Source: Chthoniobacterales bacterium
Lineage (GTDB): Bacteria; Verrucomicrobiota; Verrucomicrobiia; Chthoniobacterales; UBA10450
Reading direction: 5' to 3'
DNA length: 38,097 nucleotides
Assembly: GCA_025929155.1 (NCBI GenBank)
Contig: JAICMR010000012.1
Coordinates: 1-38,097 of the forward strand
The first letter of the stretch is position 1. Each line of letters starts with the position of its first letter. The position numbers were made by a program, and so were the translations under genes. The notes below the pieces were generated by a model. That model had not been told where the DNA came from. It was given only the letters and a program-made list of their open reading frames with translations, and ran no database searches. Shown here in pieces: positions 15,584 to 23,199 of the stretch.

Positions 15584-16108
15584 CTACTTTGCGATTCCGA
15601 TGACGCCACAGGCGAGACGTCCGCCAGCATCGCCGGTCGGCTGAGTTTTCAAATCATCGGCTTTTTCGTGCACGATAACCGCGTGACCGATAATTGAATG
15701 TTCGCCGCTCAGTTTCAGGATTTTGTCGGTCAATTCCAAATGCGCTTTGCCGTTCGCGTCCGCTTCGATGTTACCGAGATCACCCGCGTGCCGATCAGTC
15801 GCATCCGGCGCGCCATGGTCGTGATGGCCAGGATTAAAATGTCCGCCAGCCGAGGTCGCTTTCGGATCGGAGCAATCGCCAAATTCGTGGATGTGGAATC
15901 CGTGTTTTCCTGGCGTCAAACCCGTGACGTCGGCGACTACCTTCACTTCGTCGCCCAACTTCGTAAACGTAACCGTGCCGTGCACGTCGCTGCCGGATGC
16001 GGGCGAAAGAACCGCGATCGCGTTCTGAGTTTGATCTGAAGCTGTCGCACTGGTGGCCAAAGCCATCGCAGCGAGCACTGGAAGAGATATCAGTAGCGAG
16101 ATTTTCAT
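15584..16108 (-). CDS. sodC: Periplasmic Cu,Zn superoxide dismutase
   Basis: This 174-residue exported enzyme has a signal peptide (residues 1-23, ending ATSATAS) and the complete SodC fold. Copper ligands are seen in KHGFHIHEFGDCS and, at the end, in GHAVIVHEKADD. The zinc region is HFNPGHHDHGAP with DRHAGDLGNI. The disulfide partner and active-site arginine are in GDAGGRLACGVIGI. It converts superoxide to hydrogen peroxide in the periplasm. ATG at 16108 is the natural start. It is the first of several copper proteins in a minus-strand stretch that includes NirK. Identification is firm. Confidence 0.95.
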   Translation of the reverse strand: MKISLLISLPVLAAMALATSATASDQTQNAIAVLSPASGSDVHGTVTFTKLGDEVKVVADVTGLTPGKHGFHIHEFGDCSDPKATSAGGHFNPGHHDHGAPDATDRHAGDLGNIEADANGKAHLELTDKILKLSGEHSIIGHAVIVHEKADDLKTQPTGDAGGRLACGVIGIAK

Positions 16109-16242
16109 AGGCTCAAGGTTATCGAGAGGAGAGTTAGGATTTTGGATGATCGAGCAAGACTCGGAAGCGCGCCGTGGATCCCGAAGATGTTCGCCGCCGG
16201 AACCGCCGCCGGATGTATCGAAGTCAACGCTCTATCGACGAT

Positions 16243-16288
16243 GCTGATCCAAAGAGGTCGTTAGGCCAGGATCAGCCTCGGTTTTTTT
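16243..16288 (+). terminator. Intrinsic terminator facing plus, no gene before it
   Basis: GCTGATCC (16243-16250) and GGATCAGC (16269-16276) form a stem that extends to 12 pairs with one mismatch. CTCGG and seven T (16282-16288) follow. It is a textbook rho-independent terminator for a plus-strand transcript, yet both neighbours (sodC and the FrnE gene) are on the minus strand. The loop holds an exact iterated 9-mer (16258-16266). It may end a small or antisense RNA that starts inside or upstream of sodC. Confidence 0.6.
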
Positions 16289-16362
16289 GTATCTGCAACT
16301 GAGCATTGAGCATTCATGAAATTTCGGCAGAAACACTCCCTGCCGCACATTCGCCTTCCCGT

Positions 16363-17037
16363 TTAAATCCGCGCGCCACGATCCTCCGCTTCGGCTGCGG
16401 CATCGACGTCTGCGCGACTAAACGCAGCCAGGAGCGCGTCGGGCGTCTGCGCACCCGAGATCGCGAGCGATCCGTTCAGGATAAACGTCGGCACCGCACA
16501 GATACCGAGGTGCCGCGCGACCTCGCTCTCTCTCGCAACTTCAGCCGAACCTTCTTCGCCGCGAAGTAACTCGCGCGTGAGTTTGCTCGGGAGTTTGCAC
16601 TCACTTGCGGCCTCGATCAGTACTTCCCTATTCCCGATGTCGTGCCCATCGATGAAGTAGCGCCTGAACAATTCTTCAACGACCTCGTTCTGTTTTGCGA
16701 ACCTCCGCGCAAACCAAATAACCCGATGAGCTGCGAGGGTGTTGGGCGTTCGCTCGATTCCAGCAAAATTGAATTGGATGTCTTCGCTTCGACCGACGCG
16801 CGCGACTTCCGCATCCTTTGCCTGCGATTCTTCCCAACTGCCGAATTTTGCGGAACGGTATGCCTTCCGCTCCATGCCTTGCTCGGGCATGTCCGGGTTC
16901 AATTGGAACGCCGACCACAGGATTTCCGGAGCCGAGCCCTCGCCTAATTTGCGCAGGGACGCTTCCAGCCGCCGTTTACCGATATAGCACCACGGACAGA
17001 TGACGTCCGAGATAACGGTGATACGAAGCGGATTCAT
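16363..17037 (-). CDS. DsbA/FrnE-family thiol oxidoreductase
   Basis: This protein of about 224 residues has the FrnE layout: a thioredoxin strand with ISDVICPWCYIGKRRLE holding the CPWC active site, an all-helical insert, and VPTFILNGSLAISGAQ with the cis-proline. FrnE-type proteins are cytoplasmic disulfide isomerases/oxidases, sometimes tied to oxidative stress; there is no signal peptide here. I chose the ATG at 17037, preceded by AAGGATCGGGA. A GTG at 17064 overlaps the stop of the NirK fusion by four bases and is the alternative. Either way the gene is translationally linked to the NirK fusion and may help keep copper-protein thiols in order. Confidence 0.9.
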   Translation of the reverse strand: MNPLRITVISDVICPWCYIGKRRLEASLRKLGEGSAPEILWSAFQLNPDMPEQGMERKAYRSAKFGSWEESQAKDAEVARVGRSEDIQFNFAGIERTPNTLAAHRVIWFARRFAKQNEVVEELFRRYFIDGHDIGNREVLIEAASECKLPSKLTRELLRGEEGSAEVARESEVARHLGICAVPTFILNGSLAISGAQTPDALLAAFSRADVDAAAEAEDRGARI

Positions 17038-17060
17038 GTTTCCCGATCCTTCACGCAAGC

Positions 17061-18626
17061 TCACGGCGTCACCTGCAGCGCGCCGGCTGCGCCGAGCGTC
17101 ATGTTGCGCATGCTGTGGTCCACTAACGGATAAGTCCCCGGTTGCTCAGGCACCACATCGAAAATTACGCCCTGGCCGGGTGCGATCGGATAAGTGGAAA
17201 CGCCGGTGAGCGCATGCTTCGCATCGCCATCGTGGTAAACCGCGGTGAACATTTCGCCGATCACATGGAACGCGCTCGTTAGGTTCGGCCCGGCGTTGAC
17301 GAAATAGAAGCGTACCCGCTGACCGGCGCGCGCGGTGAGCGGATGATCGCTGTATTGAAACGCGATGCCGTTGAAGACGACTTCATCCGGAGTGACGCTG
17401 ATCATCTTCGGATAATCGCCTGCCATCAGCGTGCCGCTGCTCTGGTGCGTGTACCATTCACTCTCGACCAGCACGTAACTCACGTCGGCCGGAGGCAGCG
17501 GCGCGACCGGGTCCACGATGATGGCGCCATACATTCCGTTCGCCATGTGCAATAAAACCGGCTGCGTGCCGCAGTGATAAACGAACGCGCCCGGAGTGCG
17601 CGCGACGAACGAGAACTGCAAACTTTCGCCCGGCGCGATGTCACGATAGGCAACTTTCGGATCGACTTCCGCAGCATGGAAATCCACCGAGTGCGCCATG
17701 TTGCCGTGGTTGACGAAGGTGACATTGACGGTTTGCCCCTGGCGCACGTGCAGAACCGGACCGGGCACACTGCCGCCGAACGTCCATGCGCGGTATTGCA
17801 CGCCGCTCGCGATCTCAACATCCGTGTCTGTGGACGCAATCGTAACCGCGACGGCGTTGCCATCACCGAGCAAGGGTGGGAGCGCGGCGGGTTTGGCGGC
17901 GGCCACCGGCGCGCTCGACGCGAGGTTGAGCGGCGAGACCGCGGCGGCCGCTCTCTCTGGGGTGGGTGGCGCCGCAGTGACCGCGCTTCCGAGGGTCCCG
18001 ACCGCAAGCACGAGCGCGACGGCGATGGCGAGAATCGCCGCGATCTGATGCGGCCAATCGAGCGCCGGCGGCGTGCGTTGCCAGAGACGCCGCGGCGCCC
18101 ATTCCATTAACGTTCCCCAAAAAGAGAATCGGCGTTCGATAAAATAATCGAGACTGTAAGGCGTGCTGCCGAGGAGGCGCGCAAACAAAATCAGCGCGAC
18201 GAAGACAAGCGCGTAAACGAGCGCCGGCCCAAGGTTGGTGGCGCCGGCCGTGTAGGGCCCGCCGAAACCTTCCGCCGTCGCCCAAATGAGCAGACTGAAG
18301 AGCCCGCCGACAATGTAAGTGAAGCGGCGTGCCAGACCGAGCAGTAATCCAACCGCGACTGCCGACTCGATCCAGCGCGTGGCGGAGATGAAGAGATCGA
18401 CATTCGGCGGAACGATGCGCAGCCAGAAATCGAACCAGGGCGCGAGCCATGCCGGCTGCGCATTCGCCGCGTTATGCAGGTATCCGACGTAATGCGCCGC
18501 AAAGGCCGGCTGCCATTTCAGCCAGGCGTCGATCGCCATCACCACACCGAACGCCGAGCGCACACCGGCCGCGGCGACCATCAACCAAGCCGCGGGACGG
18601 CTTTGGTCACTAAGATCTGAAGTCAT
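17061..18626 (-). CDS. DoxX-type membrane domain fused to copper nitrite reductase (NirK)
   Basis: This 521-residue fusion has an N-terminal half (residues 12-215) of five hydrophobic helices resembling DoxX/thiosulfate:quinone oxidoreductase subunits. A Pro/Ala linker (217-250) leads to a two-cupredoxin NirK domain (252-521). The ligands are complete. Type-1 copper: His312, Cys352, His360 and Met365. Type-2 copper: His317, His351 and His504. Catalytic pair: Asp315 and His454. It should reduce nitrite to nitric oxide outside the membrane, with the helices tethering it and perhaps handing over electrons from quinol. Canonical NirK is soluble and trimeric, so a five-helix anchor on each subunit is unusual. 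Upstream lies a 29-bp tandem repeat; downstream is FrnE. Ligand positions were assigned by eye from the family. Confidence 0.85.
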   Translation of the reverse strand: MTSDLSDQSRPAAWLMVAAAGVRSAFGVVMAIDAWLKWQPAFAAHYVGYLHNAANAQPAWLAPWFDFWLRIVPPNVDLFISATRWIESAVAVGLLLGLARRFTYIVGGLFSLLIWATAEGFGGPYTAGATNLGPALVYALVFVALILFARLLGSTPYSLDYFIERRFSFWGTLMEWAPRRLWQRTPPALDWPHQIAAILAIAVALVLAVGTLGSAVTAAPPTPERAAAAVSPLNLASSAPVAAAKPAALPPLLGDGNAVAVTIASTDTDVEIASGVQYRAWTFGGSVPGPVLHVRQGQTVNVTFVNHGNMAHSVDFHAAEVDPKVAYRDIAPGESLQFSFVARTPGAFVYHCGTQPVLLHMANGMYGAIIVDPVAPLPPADVSYVLVESEWYTHQSSGTLMAGDYPKMISVTPDEVVFNGIAFQYSDHPLTARAGQRVRFYFVNAGPNLTSAFHVIGEMFTAVYHDGDAKHALTGVSTYPIAPGQGVIFDVVPEQPGTYPLVDHSMRNMTLGAAGALQVTP

Positions 18627-18656
18627 CCGAAGAACTAAAAATTACGCAGATTTGGC

Positions 18657-18712
18657 GGTCTGACGAGCACATCACACCTGAGGGTGGTCTGACGAGCACA
18701 TCACACCTGAGG
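18657..18712. repeat. Two perfect 27-bp direct repeats, period 29
   Basis: GGTCTGACGAGCACATCACA followed by CCTGAGG occurs at 18657-18683 and again at 18686-18712 with no mismatch. The pair lies 31-86 bases upstream of the DoxX-NirK start. Spacing near three helical turns would place two bound proteins on roughly the same face, so this could be a double operator; a recent small duplication is the alternative. Confidence 0.6.
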
Positions 18713-18842
18713 ATCTCTGGACAAAATTCCCGCCTCCGACCGCAGCGTCGTTAGGCGCTGCTTGAGCGCGCCGAGCGAGAGCCGTGACAACCGAGGCCAT
18801 TAATATGTCCAGCCCCCCGGATGGTCCCGCGAGAAGACCGTC

Positions 18843-20045
18843 TTATTTGTCGCACGTCCCACTTGCCCAGTGCGAAACTCGATCTTTGGCCGCGTAGGTC
18901 CAGAAAACGCGGAGACCGCCGGACGTTGCCACGGCGCGCGGATGACTGGCGTTCACACCTGACTTCGAAAGTCTGCTCGCGTGACTCCAGGTGCGACCGC
19001 CGTCGTGGGAAACGGTCGCCATGATGGCGAGATCATCGCCGTCCAGCGCATCCCATGCGGCGATGACATTCCCGGAAGCGTCCGCGGCAAGATCAGGATG
19101 ATCGGAAACGCCAGGCGCAAGCTCGCGCGGTGCCGACCAGTAGCGGCCGCCGTCGGTCGAAGATTGGTAATAAATTCCTGCGCTTCCCGCTTTGCCGGTG
19201 CGAACCAAAGCGTGCAGCGTTTCCGTGCCGTTAGGCCTGAGTGTAAACCCGAGACCCGCACCCGATTCGGGACAGTTTGGGAAATGCCAGTGGAAACTGC
19301 CGACGCTGCCGGTGCGGAGCCACGATTCGCCACCGTCTTCGGACGCAGTCAGGGCCATGTCGCGCGGGTTCTTGTCGCGATATAACACAAAAACGCCATC
19401 GTTAGGCGCGGTCAGCAGCGTGTTCCAACAGCATTCGCAAGTCTCCGGATCGAGTGTGACGTTCTTGCTCCAATGCCAACCGTCGTCGGCGCTGCGCGCA
19501 TACCGGAGACCTTGTTTGCCGTCGCGATTGTCGAGCCAGACGAGATGAAAAACCCCGTGTGCGTCCGCGGCGACGTCGATGTAGCCGTGCCCTTGCGTGC
19601 TCCGGTCGTCCGCCGGGTTAGGCCCAGCCTGCCAGTTCTTCCCGCCGTCGCTGGAGAGCGCGACCGCCATCGGGCCGGCCTCGCCGAATCCGGAACCAGC
19701 TGTCGTCCAAACTGCGACCAGATTTTCGCCCGTTGCGGCGATCTGCGGGTCAGCTCCGCGACGAGGATTCTTCGCCGGCGCGAGCCCGGAATCGACTCGG
19801 ACCGGCGCGGACCAATTCTTTCCGCCGTCCGCTGAACGCTGGTAGAGAAGTTGCGAAGCGCGCGAATTCTCGTCGAATTCCGCGCGCAGCAGATGTAAAG
19901 TCGCGCCGTCAGAATAGACATCCAGGCTCTGCGTCCCGCGCAACTCTGGGCCTTCGGCATGTTCGTGCGCGATCGCCGGCAGCGGTGCGAGGAAGATTGC
20001 GCCGCAGATCGCGAGCGTTCCGAGCATGAGGTGATTATGCTTCAT
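18843..20045 (-). CDS. Exported BNR/sialidase-like propeller protein with CECC motif
   Basis: This protein of about 400 residues has a signal peptide (LMLGTLAICGAIFLAPLPAIA) followed by His-Glu-rich HEHAEGPE. It has several Asp-box motifs: SADGGKNW, SSDGGKNW, SEDGGESW, STDGGRYW and SHDGGRTW. They mark a six-bladed sialidase-type propeller, but I see no sialidase arginine triad. The middle carries an unusual CECCW cluster, and FHWHFPNCPESG follows. Together with the His-rich N-terminus these could bind a metal. It sits between the TonB receptor and the NirK fusion on the same strand, so a role in copper handling is more likely than sugar cleavage; this is inference. I chose the ATG at 20045, 15 bases after the receptor stop; an upstream GTG at 20066 overlaps that stop. 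Confidence 0.75.
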   Translation of the reverse strand: MKHNHLMLGTLAICGAIFLAPLPAIAHEHAEGPELRGTQSLDVYSDGATLHLLRAEFDENSRASQLLYQRSADGGKNWSAPVRVDSGLAPAKNPRRGADPQIAATGENLVAVWTTAGSGFGEAGPMAVALSSDGGKNWQAGPNPADDRSTQGHGYIDVAADAHGVFHLVWLDNRDGKQGLRYARSADDGWHWSKNVTLDPETCECCWNTLLTAPNDGVFVLYRDKNPRDMALTASEDGGESWLRTGSVGSFHWHFPNCPESGAGLGFTLRPNGTETLHALVRTGKAGSAGIYYQSSTDGGRYWSAPRELAPGVSDHPDLAADASGNVIAAWDALDGDDLAIMATVSHDGGRTWSHASRLSKSGVNASHPRAVATSGGLRVFWTYAAKDRVSHWASGTCDK

Positions 20046-20059
20046 CGTTAGTCTTTCTG

Positions 20060-22201
20060 TTACCACTTGAACTCCAGCCCCGCGTAGAACGCGCGTCCGT
20101 CGCCGGGCATGAATTGCTGCCGGTTAAACGGCGTGACCACGTCGATCACGCCGGTTGTCGCGGCATAAGTCTCATCGAGGAGATTGCGCACTTCGACGAA
20201 CGCCGACGGGCCCTGCTCCCTTCGATAGCCAATTTTGAATCCAAGCAGCACGTAGGGATCTGCGTAAAGCGTATTCTCAAAATCAACCGGATAGCGGGTT
20301 GGAACCCACTCGACATTCGGGCCGAAATAGAAGCCACTTGGATGTTCGTAAACCAGCTCCGCGCGATAGTAATGTTCCGGCACTCCGGCGAGTCGATTGT
20401 TTCCGAAAAGTGGATCGCGGCTAAACCGGAAATCGTTCCAGAGATAGTTCTGTCGCAGCACGAGACGATCGAGTTCGCCCGTCGTGGCCGTTGCGGCTTT
20501 GCCGTCTTCTTGCGCAGATGGCGCGTCTGCATGGCTGAAGATCCCGCGCAGAAGCGGCAACTCCGCCGAGGCCTCGATGCCCTGATGTCGGGTCGCGCCG
20601 GCGTTCACGGTCGCGGTAAATCCCGGCATCACTTCCCGCGTCAATAACTCATCATCGAGCCAGGCGTAGTAATAGGCGACGTCCCACTGAAACCCATGTT
20701 CGTTTCCGCGGATCCCGATCTCGGCCGAGGTCGCAGTTTGCGCATCGAGCTGGACCAGGCTGCCCGAAGGCGCGGCGACCAGCTCACCGAAGCTCGGCGG
20801 CTCAAAGCTGCGGCTGACATTTGTGAAGAGCTGTGACCGTTCACCTAACGAGTAAAGCAGTCCGATCTTGGGGTTAAATCCGTCGTAACTCTGCCGATCA
20901 CTGTTGTCGGGGTGCGACGCGCTGATGGGGAATTCATCGTCGTTATCGCGCAGCGCATAAATCAACTGCGCACCGATCACGAGCGATAATTGTGACGTGA
21001 GGTAAAACTGGTTCTCCGCGTAAACGACGGTATTGGCGGAGGTTTGCTGGTTATCGGCGAACTTGTCACCGCGCCGGCCGAAGAGATTGAAAAAGCGGTT
21101 GTCCTCCAGCACTCCATAAACTGCGCGGAGACCAAGGGTGAAAGCATTCCGATGATCGAAGAGATCGCTCTCATTTGTAAAGCGGGCGCTGATTCCGAAG
21201 TCATTGCTCAACTGATCGATGACGAAGAGGATCGGGTGATCGAGATCCTTGTGCGACCAATAGGTGGCGACTTCAAGGCTGTTCAGGCCGTTGCGCCAGG
21301 TGGTCCGGTTGGCCAGCCGGATAAGCTCGAAGTTACGCTGCCAATCGCTCAGCACGACGTCGAAGATCGGCGTGAAAGAATTGCGCTGCGCCTGGGTCGG
21401 GTCGGCGTTTAACTCCTCCTTCGAGAGACTGCCCGGCAACTCGGAATCGCTGTGCACATAGGTGAGGTAGAAACGGGTCTCGATCGTCGGGCCGATTTTC
21501 CTGCCGATGTTTACGAAGAGGCGCTGGGTATCCTGCTGGCTGTGATCGCGGAAGCCGTCGAGCGCGAACTCGCTGATCGAAGCAAAGTAATCGTTAGGGC
21601 CGCGAACGTCGCCGCTGCTGAGTTGCCCCCGGTAATATCCGAAACTCCCGATTTCCGCCCGGGCCTCTAGCCGCGGCGCGGTGTAACCGTCGTGCGAGAC
21701 GAAGTTAATCGCGCCCCCGAGCGTCGTTCCCCCGTATTGCAGCGCGTTCGCTCCCCGAAAGACCTCGATGTAGTCGGCGGTGAGAGGTTCCACCGCCTGG
21801 AAATCAAAACTGCCGTCCGCCAGGTTGAGCGGGATTCCGTCCTGCAGCAGTTCAAGTCCGCGGCCGTGGAAGGTCCGTTGAATTCCTGAGCCGCGGATTG
21901 AAACGCGTGCTTCCTCCGCGCCGAAACGCGACTGGACGAAAACGCCCGGCGCGTAATCGAGCGCATCTTTGAGCGTGCTGGCGCGCCCTTCCAGGTATTG
22001 CTCGGAATCGATTACCTCCGCGCCGCCGGTGATTTTCTCCAGTTCACGCTTCGCTTCTTTTTTTGAAGGAACCGTCAGCGATTCACTGAGCGGAGCCGCG
22101 GAGACTACGATCGTGGAGGTCTGCGTGGAGTCATCCTGCGCCGAGCTAAAGGGAATCGCTCCGAAGCTCGCCGCGAGAAAAATGGAAAAAATGGCTTTCA
22201 A
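20060..22201 (-). CDS. TonB-dependent outer membrane receptor
   Basis: This 713-residue receptor has a signal peptide (residues 1-21). A plug domain follows (about 50-165, with ITGGAEVIDSEQYLEGRAST, VSIRGSGIQRTFHGRG and GANALQYGGTTLGGAINFVS). The remainder is a 22-strand barrel ending in GLEFKW, with the terminal aromatic needed for outer membrane assembly. These receptors import scarce ligands such as iron chelates, cobalamin or copper. The ligand cannot be read off directly. The copper-rich neighbourhood and the downstream CECC propeller make copper or a copper complex plausible, but an iron-siderophore role is not excluded. It holds an iterated 8-mer at 20844 and one at 21591. The following gene starts 15 bases after its stop. 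Confidence 0.9.
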   Translation of the reverse strand: MKAIFSIFLAASFGAIPFSSAQDDSTQTSTIVVSAAPLSESLTVPSKKEAKRELEKITGGAEVIDSEQYLEGRASTLKDALDYAPGVFVQSRFGAEEARVSIRGSGIQRTFHGRGLELLQDGIPLNLADGSFDFQAVEPLTADYIEVFRGANALQYGGTTLGGAINFVSHDGYTAPRLEARAEIGSFGYYRGQLSSGDVRGPNDYFASISEFALDGFRDHSQQDTQRLFVNIGRKIGPTIETRFYLTYVHSDSELPGSLSKEELNADPTQAQRNSFTPIFDVVLSDWQRNFELIRLANRTTWRNGLNSLEVATYWSHKDLDHPILFVIDQLSNDFGISARFTNESDLFDHRNAFTLGLRAVYGVLEDNRFFNLFGRRGDKFADNQQTSANTVVYAENQFYLTSQLSLVIGAQLIYALRDNDDEFPISASHPDNSDRQSYDGFNPKIGLLYSLGERSQLFTNVSRSFEPPSFGELVAAPSGSLVQLDAQTATSAEIGIRGNEHGFQWDVAYYYAWLDDELLTREVMPGFTATVNAGATRHQGIEASAELPLLRGIFSHADAPSAQEDGKAATATTGELDRLVLRQNYLWNDFRFSRDPLFGNNRLAGVPEHYYRAELVYEHPSGFYFGPNVEWVPTRYPVDFENTLYADPYVLLGFKIGYRREQGPSAFVEVRNLLDETYAATTGVIDVVTPFNRQQFMPGDGRAFYAGLEFKW

Positions 22202-22317
22202 AAAATTCTTTTATTGGCCGCAAAACACCGCGGGATGGAAGCGCAGCCCACCTCCAGATGCGCATGAGCTGGCGAGCTCGTGCACCGGTACCGCCGCGCA
22301 ACAGAAACGTCAGCGAA

Positions 22318-22710
22318 CTAACCGAGCGCGTTGCGTGGGGGTGGAACGAGCGGAGCGGCGGCCGAAGCGAGAGCCGCTTCGGCGATGGACGAATAAGGCC
22401 AAAATGAGACCGGCGGATAAAGCACCGGCGCACGAAGCGAGACCGTGCATTTAAGATGATTCGACATCGTCTCGACGACGACATTGCGATGTTGCTCGCC
22501 CTGCTTCTTCGCTTCCTGAATGCCCTTGCAAAGATTACACGGATGCTGCCCATCGAAAGTTTTCGCGACCGCCTCGGCCAGACTCGCATCCTCCGAATAT
22601 CTGATCAGCATCCCGCTCCACGCGACCGACTGGAGAACGAGCCATTGTCCGCCGCCAATGTTCAACATCGCGATCACGGCAATGATTCGGCCGAAAGTGA
22701 GCAGGGTCAT
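22318..22710 (-). CDS. Small HPCxLC membrane protein (DUF2946-like)
   Basis: This 130-residue protein begins with a hydrophobic segment (LLTFGRIIAVIAMLNIGGG) that could be a signal anchor. It then has LQSVAWSGMLIRY and the motif DGQHPCNLCKGIQEAKKQ, with Cys58 and Cys61. The arrangement recalls DUF2946-type proteins, which sit next to copper-responsive TonB receptors in other bacteria and carry an HPCPLC-like motif. A Pro-rich tail follows. It lies 117 bases upstream of the TonB receptor on the same strand. A role in copper sensing or delivery is inferred from motif and context only. Confidence 0.65.
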   Translation of the reverse strand: MTLLTFGRIIAVIAMLNIGGGQWLVLQSVAWSGMLIRYSEDASLAEAVAKTFDGQHPCNLCKGIQEAKKQGEQHRNVVVETMSNHLKCTVSLRAPVLYPPVSFWPYSSIAEAALASAAAPLVPPPRNALG

Positions 22711-22722
22711 GCTTTCTCGCGT

Positions 22723-23199
22723 TCAGCCGAAACGATAAAACGACCCCAGAATCCCTCCGAAAATCATATGAGCGACAACCACTGAGATCGGTGTTCGCCT
22801 GCCGTAATGCAAGGCAAGGAAGCCGGGAGGTTCCAGTTGGCGAACGACACTCGGGCCGCGCTGCTCACTGGCCATCCGAGGATGAAACGACGGCAACAGC
22901 GGCATCAAGACTGTAAGAATAAACGTGGCGTGGACGAGGCCGACGAGCGTGCCGAGCCACCAGCTCGTCTGGTTCCAGGCGTGGAACGCCGCCACGTAAA
23001 CGAGCGAAAAAATCCAGCCGTTTGCAAAATGCGCGAGACTGCCAAGAACCTTCGCCCGGTCGCGGTTCGGCGTGAACATCGTGCCGAGCAAATACGGCAG
23101 GTTCATTCGTGTCATGCCCCAGCCCTGGCTGGCGGCAAGGATCGACGTGAGCACGACGGTACTGGCGAAGCCCCACAGTAACCAGCTCCCCGAGTTCAT
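22723..23199 (-). CDS. Conserved integral membrane protein, 158 residues
   Basis: I do not know a function for this family. The protein has about four hydrophobic segments (WLLWGFASTVVLTSILAAS, IFSLVYVAAFHAW, LVGLVHATFILTVLMPLLP and the C-terminal VVVAHMIFGGILGSFY). Conserved-looking blocks lie between them: SFHPRMASEQRGP and PPGFLALHYGRRTP. Charged residues and histidines within the HPRMAS and LALHYGRRTP loops could bind a ligand. Its ATG overlaps the GH15 stop by four bases, so the two are translationally coupled; the small HPCxLC gene follows 12 bases after its stop. Confidence 0.7.
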   Translation of the reverse strand: MNSGSWLLWGFASTVVLTSILAASQGWGMTRMNLPYLLGTMFTPNRDRAKVLGSLAHFANGWIFSLVYVAAFHAWNQTSWWLGTLVGLVHATFILTVLMPLLPSFHPRMASEQRGPSVVRQLEPPGFLALHYGRRTPISVVVAHMIFGGILGSFYRFG

